Origin: Cylicocyclus nassatus
Lineage: Eukaryota > Nematoda > Chromadorea > Rhabditida > Strongylidae
Direction of reading: 5' to 3'
Assembly (NCBI GenBank): GCA_958299035.1
Contig: CATQJL010000001.1
Span: 28,933,521 to 28,997,520, forward strand
Length of the DNA stretch: 64,000 bases
The translations under genes were made by a program, and so were the position numbers. This document shows, one piece after another, positions 1-9,185 of the stretch (position 1 is the stretch's first letter; each line of letters begins with the position of its first letter). Under the pieces are notes generated by a model, which was not told the origin of the DNA, did no database searches, and worked only from the letters and a program-made list of their open reading frames with translations.

Positions 1-67
1 TTCGTTTTGCAGGCCAACCACGATATAGGGTGTGAATGCGAAACAGATAGCTTTGCGCCATGAACGT

Positions 68-75
68 CTACGTAG
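68..75 (+). promoter_or_regulatory. Palindrome CTACGTAG about 25 bp upstream of tRNA (candidate upstream element)
   Basis: CTACGTAG is its own reverse complement and sits at -28 to -21 relative to the tRNA 5' base, where pol III upstream elements bound by TFIIIB/TBP often lie. Alternative alleles at the same place are CTATGTAG (common after 36 kb), TTTGCGTAG, TTTACGTAG and CTACGCAG. A CAA or CAC triplet sits at -3 to -1. A regulatory role is inferred from position only. Confidence 0.35.
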
Positions 76-95
76 TTTGAAGGAACTGCTAACAA

Positions 96-167
96 GCGTT
101 CGTGGTGTAATGGTCAGCATGGATGCCTTCCAAGCATTCGACGGGGGTTCGATTCCCCCTGAACGCA
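96..167 (+). tRNA. tRNA-Gly(UCC), first copy in the window
   Basis: This is identical to the consensus copy except for C65 to T (CCCCCTGAACGCA), which turns the last acceptor pair G7-C65 into a G-U wobble. The fold and anticodon UCC are retained. The same change recurs sporadically, for example in the copies at 1265-1336, 1766-1837, 3436-3507, 20637-20708 and 21806-21877. Confidence 0.95.
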
Positions 168-262
168 TTCGTTTTGCAGGCCAACCACGATATAGGGTGT
201 GAATGCGAAACAGGTAGCTTTGCGCCGTGAACGTTTGCGTAGTTTGAAGGAACTGCTATCAC
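168..262 (+). other. 95-bp spacer between tRNA genes (representative)
   Basis: The spacer holds no separate gene that I can recognise. In order it has the TTTT terminator (spacer 5-8), a GATATAGG segment (22-29), GAATGCG (34-40), the variable CAG[A/G]TAGCTTTGCGCC region (43-59), the variable GTCTACGTAG/GTCTATGTAG/GTTTGCGTAG region (66-75) and a TATCAA, TATCAC, AACAA or ACCAA end directly before the tRNA. Variation is concentrated at spacer positions 11, 18, 47, 51-54, 60, 66-72 and 91-95. GATATAGG lies about 70 bp upstream of the next gene, so it is too far to be a classical TATA element. Confidence 0.8.
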
Positions 263-269
263 GCGTTCG

Positions 270-281
270 TGGTGTAATGGT
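270..281 (+). promoter_or_regulatory. pol III A box (internal promoter), consensus copy
   Basis: TGGTGTAATGGT at tRNA positions 8-19 fits the eukaryotic A-box pattern TRGYNNARNNGG with the D-loop GG. It is present in nearly all units. Copies with C at position 17 or T at position 18 have a damaged A box and are listed separately. Confidence 0.85.
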
Positions 282-312
282 CAGCATGGATGCCTTCCAA
301 GCATTCGACGGG

Positions 313-323
313 GGTTCGATTCC
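313..323 (+). promoter_or_regulatory. pol III B box (internal promoter), consensus copy
   Basis: GGTTCGATTCC at tRNA positions 51-61 matches the eukaryotic B-box consensus GGTTCGANTCC exactly. This is the TFIIIC-binding element. A large minority of units carry T at position 60 (GGTTCGATTTC), and a few carry stronger damage. Confidence 0.9.
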
Positions 324-338
324 CCCCGAACGCATTCG

Positions 339-342
339 TTTT
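339..342 (+). terminator. pol III terminator TTTT, consensus copy
   Basis: Four T residues begin five bases after the discriminator (A-TTCG-TTTT-GC). Four Ts suffice for pol III in many eukaryotes though not in budding yeast. The predicted 3' trailer is therefore very short. The element is invariant in the units I read, including units where the tRNA itself is damaged. Confidence 0.8.
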
Positions 343-429
343 GCAGGCCAACCACGATATAGGGTGTGAATGCGAAACAGGTAGCTTTGCGCCATGAACG
401 TCTACGTAGTTTGAAGGAACTGCTACCAA

Positions 430-501
430 GCGTTCGTGGTGTAATGGTCAGCATGGATGCCTTCCAAGCATTCGACGGGGGTTCGATTTCCCCCGAACGC
501 A
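430..501 (+). tRNA. tRNA-Gly(UCC) with B-box variant T60
   Basis: GATTTCCCCCG replaces GATTCCCCCCG. The change makes the T-stem pair next to the loop G52-U60 and alters the B box at the position equivalent to C61, which is nearly invariant in tRNAs. Reduced TFIIIC binding is expected but the gene may still work. The same allele is present in dozens of copies across the array. Confidence 0.9.
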
Positions 502-3500
502 TTCGTTTTGCAGGCCAACCACGATATAGGGTGTGAATGCGAAACAGATAGCTTTGCGCCATGAACGTCTACGTAGTTTGAAGGAACTGCTAACAAGCGT
601 TCGTGGTGTAATGGTCAGCATGGATGCCTTCCAAGCATTCGACGGGGGTTCGATTCCCCCCGAACGCATTCGTTTTGCAGGCCAACCACGATATAGGGTG
701 TGAATGCGAAACAGATAGCTTTCCGCCATGAACGTCTACGTAGTTTGAAGGAACTGCTATCACGCGTTCGTGGTGTAATGGTCAGCATGGATGCCTTCCA
801 AGCATTCGACGGGGGTTCGATTCCCCCCGAACGCATTCGTTTTGCAAGCCAACCACGATATAGGGTGTGAATGCGAAACAGATACCTTTGCGCCATGAAC
901 GTCTACGTAGTTTGAAGGAACTGCTATCAAGCGTTCGTGGTGTAATGGTCAGCATGGATGCCTTCCAAGCATTCGACGGGGGTTCGATTCCCCCCGAACG
1001 CATTCGTTTTGCAGGCCAACCACGATATAGGGTGTGAATGCGAAACAGGTAGCTTTGCGCCGTGAACGTTTGCGTAGTTTGAAGGAACTGCTATCACGCG
1101 TTCGTGGTGTAATGGTCAGCATGGATGCCTTCCAAGCATTCGACGGGGGTTCGATTCCCCCCGAACGCATTCGTTTTGCAGGCCAACCACGATATAGGGT
1201 GTGAATGCGAAACAGATAGCTTTGCGCCATGAACGTCTACGTAGTTTGAAGGAACTGCTAACAAGCGTTCGTGGTGTAATGGTCAGCATGGATGCCTTCC
1301 AAGCATTCGACGGGGGTTCGATTCCCCCTGAACGCATTCGTTTTGCAGGCCAACCACGATATAGGGTGTGAATGCGAAACAGGTAGCTTTGCGCCATGAA
1401 CGTCTACGTAGTTTGAAGGAACTGCTATCACGCGTTCGTGGTGTAATGGTCAGCATGGATGCCTTCCAAGCATTCGACGGGGGTTCGATTCCCCCCGAAC
1501 GCATTCGTTTTGCAGGCCAACCACGATATAGGGTGTGAATGCGAAACAGGTAGCTTTGCGCCGTGAACGTTTGCGTAGTTTGAAGGAACTGCTATCACGC
1601 GTTCGTGGTGTAATGGTCAGCATGGATGCCTTCCAAGCATTCGACGGGGGTTCGATTCCCCCCGAACGCATTCGTTTTGCAGGCCAACCACGATATAGGG
1701 TGTGAATGCGAAACAGATAGCTTTGCGCCATGAACGTCTACGTAGTTTGAAGGAACTGCTAACAAGCGTTCGTGGTGTAATGGTCAGCATGGATGCCTTC
1801 CAAGCATTCGACGGGGGTTCGATTCCCCCTGAACGCATTCGTTTTGCAGGCCAACCACGATATAGGGTGTGAATGCGAAACAGGTAGCTTTGCGCCGTGA
1901 ACGTTTGCGTAGTTTGAAGGAACTGCTATCACGCGTTCGTGGTGTAATGGTCAGCATGGATGCCTTCCAAGCATTCGACGGGGGTTCGATTCCCCCCGAA
2001 CGCATTCGTTTTGCAGGCCAACCACGATATAGGGTGTGAATGCGAAACAGGTAGCTTTGCGCCATGAACGTCTACGTAGTTTGAAGGAACTGCTACCAAG
2101 CGTTCGTGGTGTAATGGTCAGCATGGATGCCTTCCAAGCATTCGACGGGGGTTCGATTTCCCCCGAACGCATTCGTTTTGCAGGCCAACCACGATATAGG
2201 GTGTGAATGCGAAACAGGTAGCTTTGCGCCATGAACGTCTACGTAGTTTGAAGGAACTGCTATCAAGCGTTCGTGGTGTAATGGTCAGCATGGATGCCTT
2301 CCAAGCATTCGACGGGGGTTCGATTCCCCCCGAACGCATTCGTTTTGCAGGCCAACCACGATATAGGGTGTGAATGCGAAACAGATAGCTTTGCGCCATG
2401 AACGTTTGCGTAGTTTGAAGGAACTGCTATCACGCGTTCGTGGTGTAATGGTCAGCATGGATGCCTTCCAAGCATTCGACGGGGGTTCGATTCCCCCCGA
2501 ACGCATTCGTTTTGCAGGCCAACCACGATATAGGGTGTGAATGCGAAACAGGTAGCTTTGCGCCGTGAACGTTTGCGTAGTTTGAAGGAACTGCTATCAC
2601 GCGTTCGTGGTGTAATGGTCAGCATGGATGCCTTCCAAGCATTCGACGGGGGTTCGATTCCCCCCGAACGCATTCGTTTTGCAGGCCAACCACGATATAG
2701 GGTGTGAATGCGAAACAGATAGCTTTGCGCCATGAACGTCTACGTAGTTTGAAGGAACTGCTAACAAGCGTTCGTGGTGTAATGGTCAGCATGGATGCCT
2801 TCCAAGCATTCGACGGGGGTTCGATTCCCCCCGAACGCATTCGTTTTGCAGGCCAACCACGATATAGGGTGTGAATGCGAAACAGATAGCTTTCCGCCAT
2901 GAACGTCTACGTAGTTTGAAGGAACTGCTATCACGCGTTCGTGGTGTAATGGTCAGCATGGATGCCTTCCAAGCATTCGACGGGGGTTCGATTCCCCCCG
3001 AACGCATTCGTTTTGCAAGCCAACCACGATATAGGGTGTGAATGCGAAACAGATACCTTTGCGCCATGAACGTCTACGTAGTTTGAAGGAACTGCTATCA
3101 AGCGTTCGTGGTGTAATGGTCAGCATGGATGCCTTCCAAGCATTCGACGGGGGTTCGATTCCCCCCGAACGCATTCGTTTTGCAGGCCAACCACGATATA
3201 GGGTGTGAATGCGAAACAGGTAGCTTTGCGCCGTGAACGTTTGCGTAGTTTGAAGGAACTGCTATCACGCGTTCGTGGTGTAATGGTCAGCATGGATGCC
3301 TTCCAAGCATTCGACGGGGGTTCGATTCCCCCCGAACGCATTCGTTTTGCAGGCCAACCACGATATAGGGTGTGAATGCGAAACAGATAGCTTTGCGCCA
3401 TGAACGTCTACGTAGTTTGAAGGAACTGCTAACAAGCGTTCGTGGTGTAATGGTCAGCATGGATGCCTTCCAAGCATTCGACGGGGGTTCGATTCCCCCT

Positions 3501-4103
3501 GAACGCATTCGTTTTGCAGGCCAACCACGATATAGGGTGTGAATGCGAAACAGGTAGCTTTGCGCCATGAACGTCTACGTAGTTTGAAGGAACTGCTACC
3601 AAGCGTTCGTGGTGTAATGGTCAGCATGGATGCCTTCCAAGCATTCGACGGGGGTTCGATTTCCCCCGAACGCATTCGTTTTGCAGGCCAACCACGATAT
3701 AGGGTGTGAATGCGAAACAGGTAGCTTTGCGCCATGAACGTCTACGTAGTTTGAAGGAACTGCTATCAAGCGTTCGTGGTGTAATGGTCAGCATGGATGC
3801 CTTCCAAGCATTCGACGGGGGTTCGATTCCCCCCGAACGCATTCGTTTTGCAGGCCAACCACGATATAGGGTGTGAATGCGAAACAGATAGCTTTGCGCC
3901 ATGAACGTTTGCGTAGTTTGAAGGAACTGCTATCACGCGTTCGTGGTGTAATGGTCAGCATGGATGCCTTCCAAGCATTCGACGGGGGTTCGATTCCCCC
4001 CGAACGCATTCGTTTTGCAGGCCAACCACGATATAGGGTGTGAATGCGAAACAGGTAGCTTTGCGCCGTGAACGTTTGCGTAGTTTGAAGGAACTGCTAT
4101 CAC

Positions 4104-4175
4104 GCGTTCGTGGTGTAATGGTCAGCATGGATGCCTTCCAAGCATTCGACGGGAATTCGATTCCCCCCGAACGCA
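4104..4175 (+). pseudogene. tRNA-Gly(UCC) copy with damaged B box (GG to AA)
   Basis: GACGGGAATTCGATTCC replaces GACGGGGGTTCGATTCC, so positions 51-52 are AA. Two T-stem pairs are lost and the B box reads AATTCGATTCC. It is very likely inactive. Its nine-unit-upstream paralogue at 2601-2672 is intact, so the change followed duplication. Confidence 0.75.
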
Positions 4176-5105
4176 TTCGTTTTGCAGGCCAACCACGATA
4201 TAGGGTGTGAATGCGAAACAGATAGCTTTGCGCCATGAACGTCTACGTAGTTTGAAGGAACTGCTAACAAGCGTTCGTGGTGTAATGGTCAGCATGGATG
4301 CCTTCCAAGCATTCGACGGGGGTTCGATTCCCCCCGAACGCATTCGTTTTGCAGGCCAACCACGATATAGGGTGTGAATGCGAAACAGATAGCTTTCCGC
4401 CATGAACGTCTACGTAGTTTGAAGGAACTGCTATCACGCGTTCGTGGTGTAATGGTCAGCATGGATGCCTTCCAAGCATTCGACGGGGGTTCGATTCCCC
4501 CCGAACGCATTCGTTTTGCAAGCCAACCACGATATAGGGTGAGAATGCGAAACAGATACCTTTGCGCCATGAACGTCTACGTAGTTTGAAGGAACTGCTA
4601 TCAAGCGTTCGTGGTGTAATGGTCAGCATGGATGCCTTCCAAGCATTCGACGGGGGTTCGATTCCCCCCGAACGCATTCGTTTTGCAGGCCAACCACGAT
4701 ATAGGGTGTGAATGCGAAACAGGTAGCTTTGCGCCATGAACGTCTACGTAGTTTGAAGGAACTGCTATCAAGCGTTCGTGGTGTAATGGTCAGCATGGAT
4801 GCCTTCCAAGCATTCGACGGGGGTTCGATTTCCCCCGAACGCATTCGTTTTGCAGGCCAACCACGATATAGGGTGTGAATGCGAAACAGATAGCTTTGCG
4901 CCATGAACGTTTACGTAGTTTGAAGGAACTGCTATCAAGCGTTCGTGGTGTAATGGTCAGCATGGATGCCTTCCAAGCATTCGACGGGGGTTCGATTTCC
5001 CCCGAACGCATTCGTTTTGCAGGCCAACCACGATATAGGGTGTGAATGCGAAACAGATAGCTTTGCGCCATGAACGTTTACGTAGTTTGAAGGAACTGCT
5101 GTCAA

Positions 5106-5177
5106 GCGTTCGTGGTGTAATGGTCAACATGGATGCCTTCCAAGCATTCGACGGGGGTTCGATTCCCCCCGAACGCA
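5106..5177 (+). tRNA. tRNA-Gly(UCC) variant A22
   Basis: G22 to A (GGTCAACATGG) converts the D-stem pair U13-G22 to U13-A22, so the fold is preserved. The anticodon remains UCC. Confidence 0.85.
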
Positions 5178-5272
5178 TTCGTTTTGCAGGCCAACCACGA
5201 TATAGGGTGTGAATGCGAAACAGATAGCTTTGCGCCATGAACGTCTACGTAGTTTGAAGGAACTGCTATCAC

Positions 5273-5344
5273 GCGTTCGTGGTGTAATGGTCAGCATGGA
5301 TGCCTTCCAAGCATTCGACTGGGGTTCGATTCCCCCCGAACGCA
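5273..5344 (+). tRNA. tRNA-Gly(UCC) variant T48 (T-stem mismatch)
   Basis: GACTGGGGTTCG replaces GACGGGGGTTCG, giving a U48-C64 mismatch at the outer end of the T stem. The B box is intact. I find this allele in 21 copies, starting at 5273, 8279, 9615, 10283, 11953, 12454, 14458, 16128, 16629, 17130, 17798, 18299, 20136, 24641, 25643, 26645, 27647, 30319, 31822, 34160 and 35162, and in none after 35.3 kb. It is usually followed by the GCAAGCC...GATACC spacer. Confidence 0.85.
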
Positions 5345-5439
5345 TTCGTTTTGCAAGCCAACCACGATATAGGGTGTGAATGCGAAACAGATACCTTTGC
5401 GCCATGAACGTCTACGTAGTTTGAAGGAACTGCTATCAA

Positions 5440-5511
5440 GCGTTCGTGGTGTAATGGTCAGCATGGATGCCTTCCAAGCATTCGACGGGCGTTCGATTCC
5501 CACTGAACGCA
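5440..5511 (+). pseudogene. tRNA-Gly(UCC) copy with degraded T arm
   Basis: GACGGGCGTTCGATTCCCACTGAACGCA carries C51, A63 and T65. Two T-stem pairs are lost, one B-box base is changed and one acceptor pair becomes wobble. It is probably non-functional. Confidence 0.65.
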
Positions 5512-5606
5512 TTCGTTTTGCAGGCCAACCACGATATAGGGTGTGAATGCGAAACAGATAGCTTTGCGCCATGAACGTCTACGTAGTTTGAAGGAACTGC
5601 TATCAC

Positions 5607-5678
5607 GCGTTCGTGGTGTAATGGTCAGCATGGATGCCTTCAAAGCATTCGACGGGGGTTCGATTCCCCCCGAACGCA
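5607..5678 (+). tRNA. tRNA with glycine body and anticodon UCA (UGA-reading), copy 1 of 9
   Basis: The only difference from the consensus gene is C36 to A, making the anticodon loop CTTCAAA and the anticodon UCA (5640-5642), complementary to the stop codon UGA. All stems, the A and B boxes and the terminator are intact. Glycyl-tRNA synthetase normally reads C35 and C36, so charging is uncertain. It could be a UGA suppressor, an uncharged or mischarged tRNA, or a silent variant. Confidence 0.9.
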
Positions 5679-8600
5679 TTCGTTTTGCAGGCCAACCACG
5701 ATATAGGGTGTGAATGCGAAACAGGTAGCTTTGCGCCATGAACGTTTGCGTAGTTTGAAGGAACTGCTATCACGCGTTCGTGGTGTAATGGTCAGCATGG
5801 ATGCCTTCCAAGCATTCGACGGGGGTTCGATTCCCCCCGAACGCATTCGTTTTGCAGGCCAACCACGATATAGGGTGTGAATGCGAAACAGATAGCTTTG
5901 CGCCATGAACGTCTACGTAGTTTGAAGGAACTGCTAACAAGCGTTCGTGGTGTAATGGTCAGCATGGATGCCTTCCAAGCATTCGACGGGGGTTCGATTC
6001 CCCCCGAACGCATTCGTTTTGCAGGCCAACCACGATATAGGGTGTGAATGCGAAACAGATAGCTTTCCGCCATGAACGTCTACGTAGTTTGAAGGAACTG
6101 CTATCACGCGTTCGTGGTGTAATGGTCAGCATGGATGCCTTCCAAGCATTCGACGGGGGTTCGATTCCCCCCGAACGCATTCGTTTTGCAGGCCAACCAC
6201 GATATAGGGTGTGAATGCGAAACAGATAGCTTTGCGCCATGAACGTTTGCGTAGTTTGAAGGAACTGCTATCACGCGTTCGTGGTGTAATGGTCAGCATG
6301 GATGCCTTCCAAGCATTCGACGGGGGTTCGATTCCCCCCGAACGCATTCGTTTTGCAGGCCAACCACGATATAGGGTGTGAATGCGAAACAGATAGCTTT
6401 CCGCCATGAACGTCTACGTAGTTTGAAGGAACTGCTATCACGCGTTCGTGGTGTAATGGTCAGCATGGATGCCTTCCAAGCATTCGACGGGGGTTCGATT
6501 CCCCCCGAACGCATTCGTTTTGCAGGCCAACCACGATATAGGGTGTGAATGCGAAACAGATAGCTTTGCGCCATGAACGTTTGCGTAGTTTGAAGGAACT
6601 GCTATCACGCGTTCGTGGTGTAATGGTCAGCATGGATGCCTTCCAAGCATTCGACGGGGGTTCGATTCCCCCCGAACGCATTCGTTTTGCAGGCCAACCA
6701 CGATATAGGGTGTGAATGCGAAACAGATAGCTTTGCGCCATGAACGTCTACGTAGTTTGAAGGAACTGCTAACAAGCGTTCGTGGTGTAATGGTCAGCAT
6801 GGATGCCTTCCAAGCATTCGACGGGGGTTCGATTCCCCCCGAACGCATTCGTTTTGCAGGCCAACCACGATATAGGGTGTGAATGCGAAACAGATACCTT
6901 TGCGCCATGAACGTCTACGTAGTTTGAAGGAACTGCTATCAAGCGTTCGTGGTGTAATGGTCAGCATGGATGCCTTCCAAGCATTCGACGGGGGTTCGAT
7001 TCCCCCCGAACGCATTCGTTTTGCAGGCCAACCACGATATAGGGTGTGAATGCGAAACAGATAGCTTTGCGCCATGAACGTTTGCGTAGTTTGAAGGAAC
7101 TGCTATCACGCGTTCGTGGTGTAATGGTCAGCATGGATGCCTTCCAAGCATTCGACGGGGGTTCGATTTCCCCCGAACGCATTCGTTTTGCAGGCCAACC
7201 ACGATATAGGGTGTGAATGCGAAACAGATAGCTTTGCGCCATGAACGTTTACGTAGTTTGAAGGAACTGCTATCAAGCGTTCGTGGTGTAATGGTCAGCA
7301 TGGATGCCTTCCAAGCATTCGACGGGGGTTCGATTCCCCCCGAACGCATTCGTTTTGCAGGCCAACCACGATATAGGGTGTGAATGCGAAACAGATAGCT
7401 TTGCGCCATGAACGTTTGCGTAGTTTGAAGGAACTGCTATCACGCGTTCGTGGTGTAATGGTCAGCATGGATGCCTTCCAAGCATTCGACGGGGGTTCGA
7501 TTCCCCCCGAACGCATTCGTTTTGCAGGCCAACCACGATATAGGGTGTGAATGCGAAACAGATAGCTTTGCGCCATGAACGTTTACGTAGTTTGAAGGAA
7601 CTGCTATCAAGCGTTCGTGGTGTAATGGTCAGCATGGATGCCTTCCAAGCATTCGACGGGGGTTCGATTCCCCCCGAACGCATTCGTTTTGCAGGCCAAC
7701 CACGATATAGGGTGTGAATGCGAAACAGGTAGCTTTGCGCCATGAACGTTTGCGTAGTTTGAAGGAACTGCTATCACGCGTTCGTGGTGTAATGGTCAGC
7801 ATGGATGCCTTCCAAGCATTCGACGGGGGTTCGATTTCCCCCGAACGCATTCGTTTTGCAGGCCAACCACGATATAGGGTGTGAATGCGAAACAGATAGC
7901 TTTGCGCCATGAACGTCTACGTAGTTTGAAGGAACTGCTAACAAGCGTTCGTGGTGTAATGGTCAGCATGGATGCCTTCCAAGCATTCGACGGGGGTTCG
8001 ATTCCCCCCGAACGCATTCGTTTTGCAGGCCATCCACGATATAGGGTGTGAATGCGAAACAGATAGCTTTCCGCCATGAACGTCTACGTAGTTTGAAGGA
8101 ACTGCTATCACGCGTTCGTGGTGTAATGGTCAGCATGGATGCCTTCCAAGCATTCGACGGGGGTTCGATTCCCCCCGAACGCATTCGTTTTGCAGGCCAA
8201 CCACGATATAGGGTGTGAATGCGAAACAGATAGCTTTGCGCCATGAACGTCTACGTAGTTTGAAGGAACTGCTATCACGCGTTCGTGGTGTAATGGTCAG
8301 CATGGATGCCTTCCAAGCATTCGACTGGGGTTCGATTCCCCCCGAACGCATTCGTTTTGCAAGCCAACCACGATATAGGGTGTGAATGCGAAACAGATAC
8401 CTTTGCGCCATAAACGTCTACGTAGTTTGAAGGAACTGCTATCAAGCGTTCGTGGTGTAATGGTCAGCATGGATGCCTTCCAAGCATTCGACGGGGGTTC
8501 GATTCCCCCCGAACGCATTCGTTTTGCAGGCCAACCACGATATAGGGTGTGAATGCGAAACAGGTAGCTTTGCGCCATGAACGTCTACGTAGTTTGTAGG

Positions 8601-8946
8601 AACTGCTATCAAGCGTTCGTGGTGTAATGGTCAGCATGGATGCCTTCCAAGCATTCGACGGGGGTTCGATTTCCCCCGAACGCATTCGTTTTGCAGGCCA
8701 ACCACGATATAGGGTGTGAATGCGAAACAGATAGCTTTGCGCCATGAACGTCTACGTAGTTTGAAGGAACTGCTATCACGCGTTCGTGGTGTAATGGTCA
8801 GCATGGATGCCTTCCAAGCATTCGACGGGGGTTCGATTTCCCCCGAACGCATTCGTTTTGCAGGCCAACCACGATATAGGGTGTGAATGCGAAACAGATA
8901 GCTTTGCGCCATGAACGTTTACGTAGTTTGAAGGAACTGCTATCAA

Positions 8947-9018
8947 GCGTTCGTGGTGTAATGTTCAGCATGGATGCCTTCCAAGCATTCGACGGGGGTT
9001 CGATTCCCCCCGAACGCA
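8947..9018 (+). tRNA. tRNA-Gly(UCC) variant T18 in the D loop (possibly defective)
   Basis: AATGTTCAGC replaces AATGGTCAGC. The changed base corresponds to the invariant G19 that contacts the T loop and lies in the A box. Stems are intact, but tertiary folding and transcription are probably impaired. Confidence 0.7.
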
Positions 9019-9113
9019 TTCGTTTTGCAGGCCAACCACGATATAGGGTGTGAATGCGAAACAGATAGCTTTGCGCCATGAACGTTTGCGTAGTTTGAAG
9101 GAACTGCTATCAC

Positions 9114-9185
9114 GCGTTCGTGGTGTAATCGTCAGCATGGATGCCTTCCAAGCATTCGACGGGGGTTCGATTCCCCCCGAACGCA
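9114..9185 (+). tRNA. tRNA-Gly(UCC) variant C17 in the D loop (possibly defective)
   Basis: AATCGTCAGC replaces AATGGTCAGC at 9127-9136. The base corresponds to invariant G18, which intercalates into the T loop. The stems are intact. It has an identical partner 4175 bp downstream at 13289. Confidence 0.7.

Larger units (their letters stand above)
263..334 (+). tRNA. tRNA-Gly(UCC), consensus copy of the array
   Basis: This copy carries the consensus sequence and serves as the reference. Linear positions are: acceptor 1-7 GCGTTCG pairing with 65-71 CGAACGC, all seven pairs Watson-Crick; D stem 10-13 GTGT with 22-25 GCAT, including G-U pairs; D loop 14-21 AATGGTCA with the conserved GG; anticodon stem 27-31 GATGC with 39-43 GCATT; anticodon loop 32-38 CTTCCAA, giving anticodon UCC (34-36), which reads GGA and by wobble GGG; variable region 44-47 CGAC; T stem 48-52 GGGGG with 60-64 CCCCC; T loop TTCGATT; discriminator A72. 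CCA is not encoded. C35, C36 and the A discriminator are what eukaryotic glycyl-tRNA synthetase is known to favour. There is no intron. The body closely resembles animal tRNA-Gly(UCC). At least several dozen other copies have this identical sequence. Confidence 0.97.
1..4676 (+). repeat. Array domain 1: units 1-28
   Basis: This stretch is the only one with the spacer allele GCCGTGAACGTTTGCG, seen near 225, 1057, 1559, 1894, 2563, 3230 and 4066. A block at about 1.9-3.2 kb is repeated nine units (1503 bp) later at about 3.4-4.7 kb. The second copy has acquired private mutations, for example AA at 4154-4155. The boundary with the next domain is approximate. Confidence 0.7.

Noticed and set aside
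22..29. GATATAGG as a TATA box for the downstream tRNA
   Set aside because: It lies about 70 bp upstream of the next tRNA, too far for a pol III TATA element near -30, and it is only about 22 bp past the previous gene. It is invariant but I cannot assign a function.
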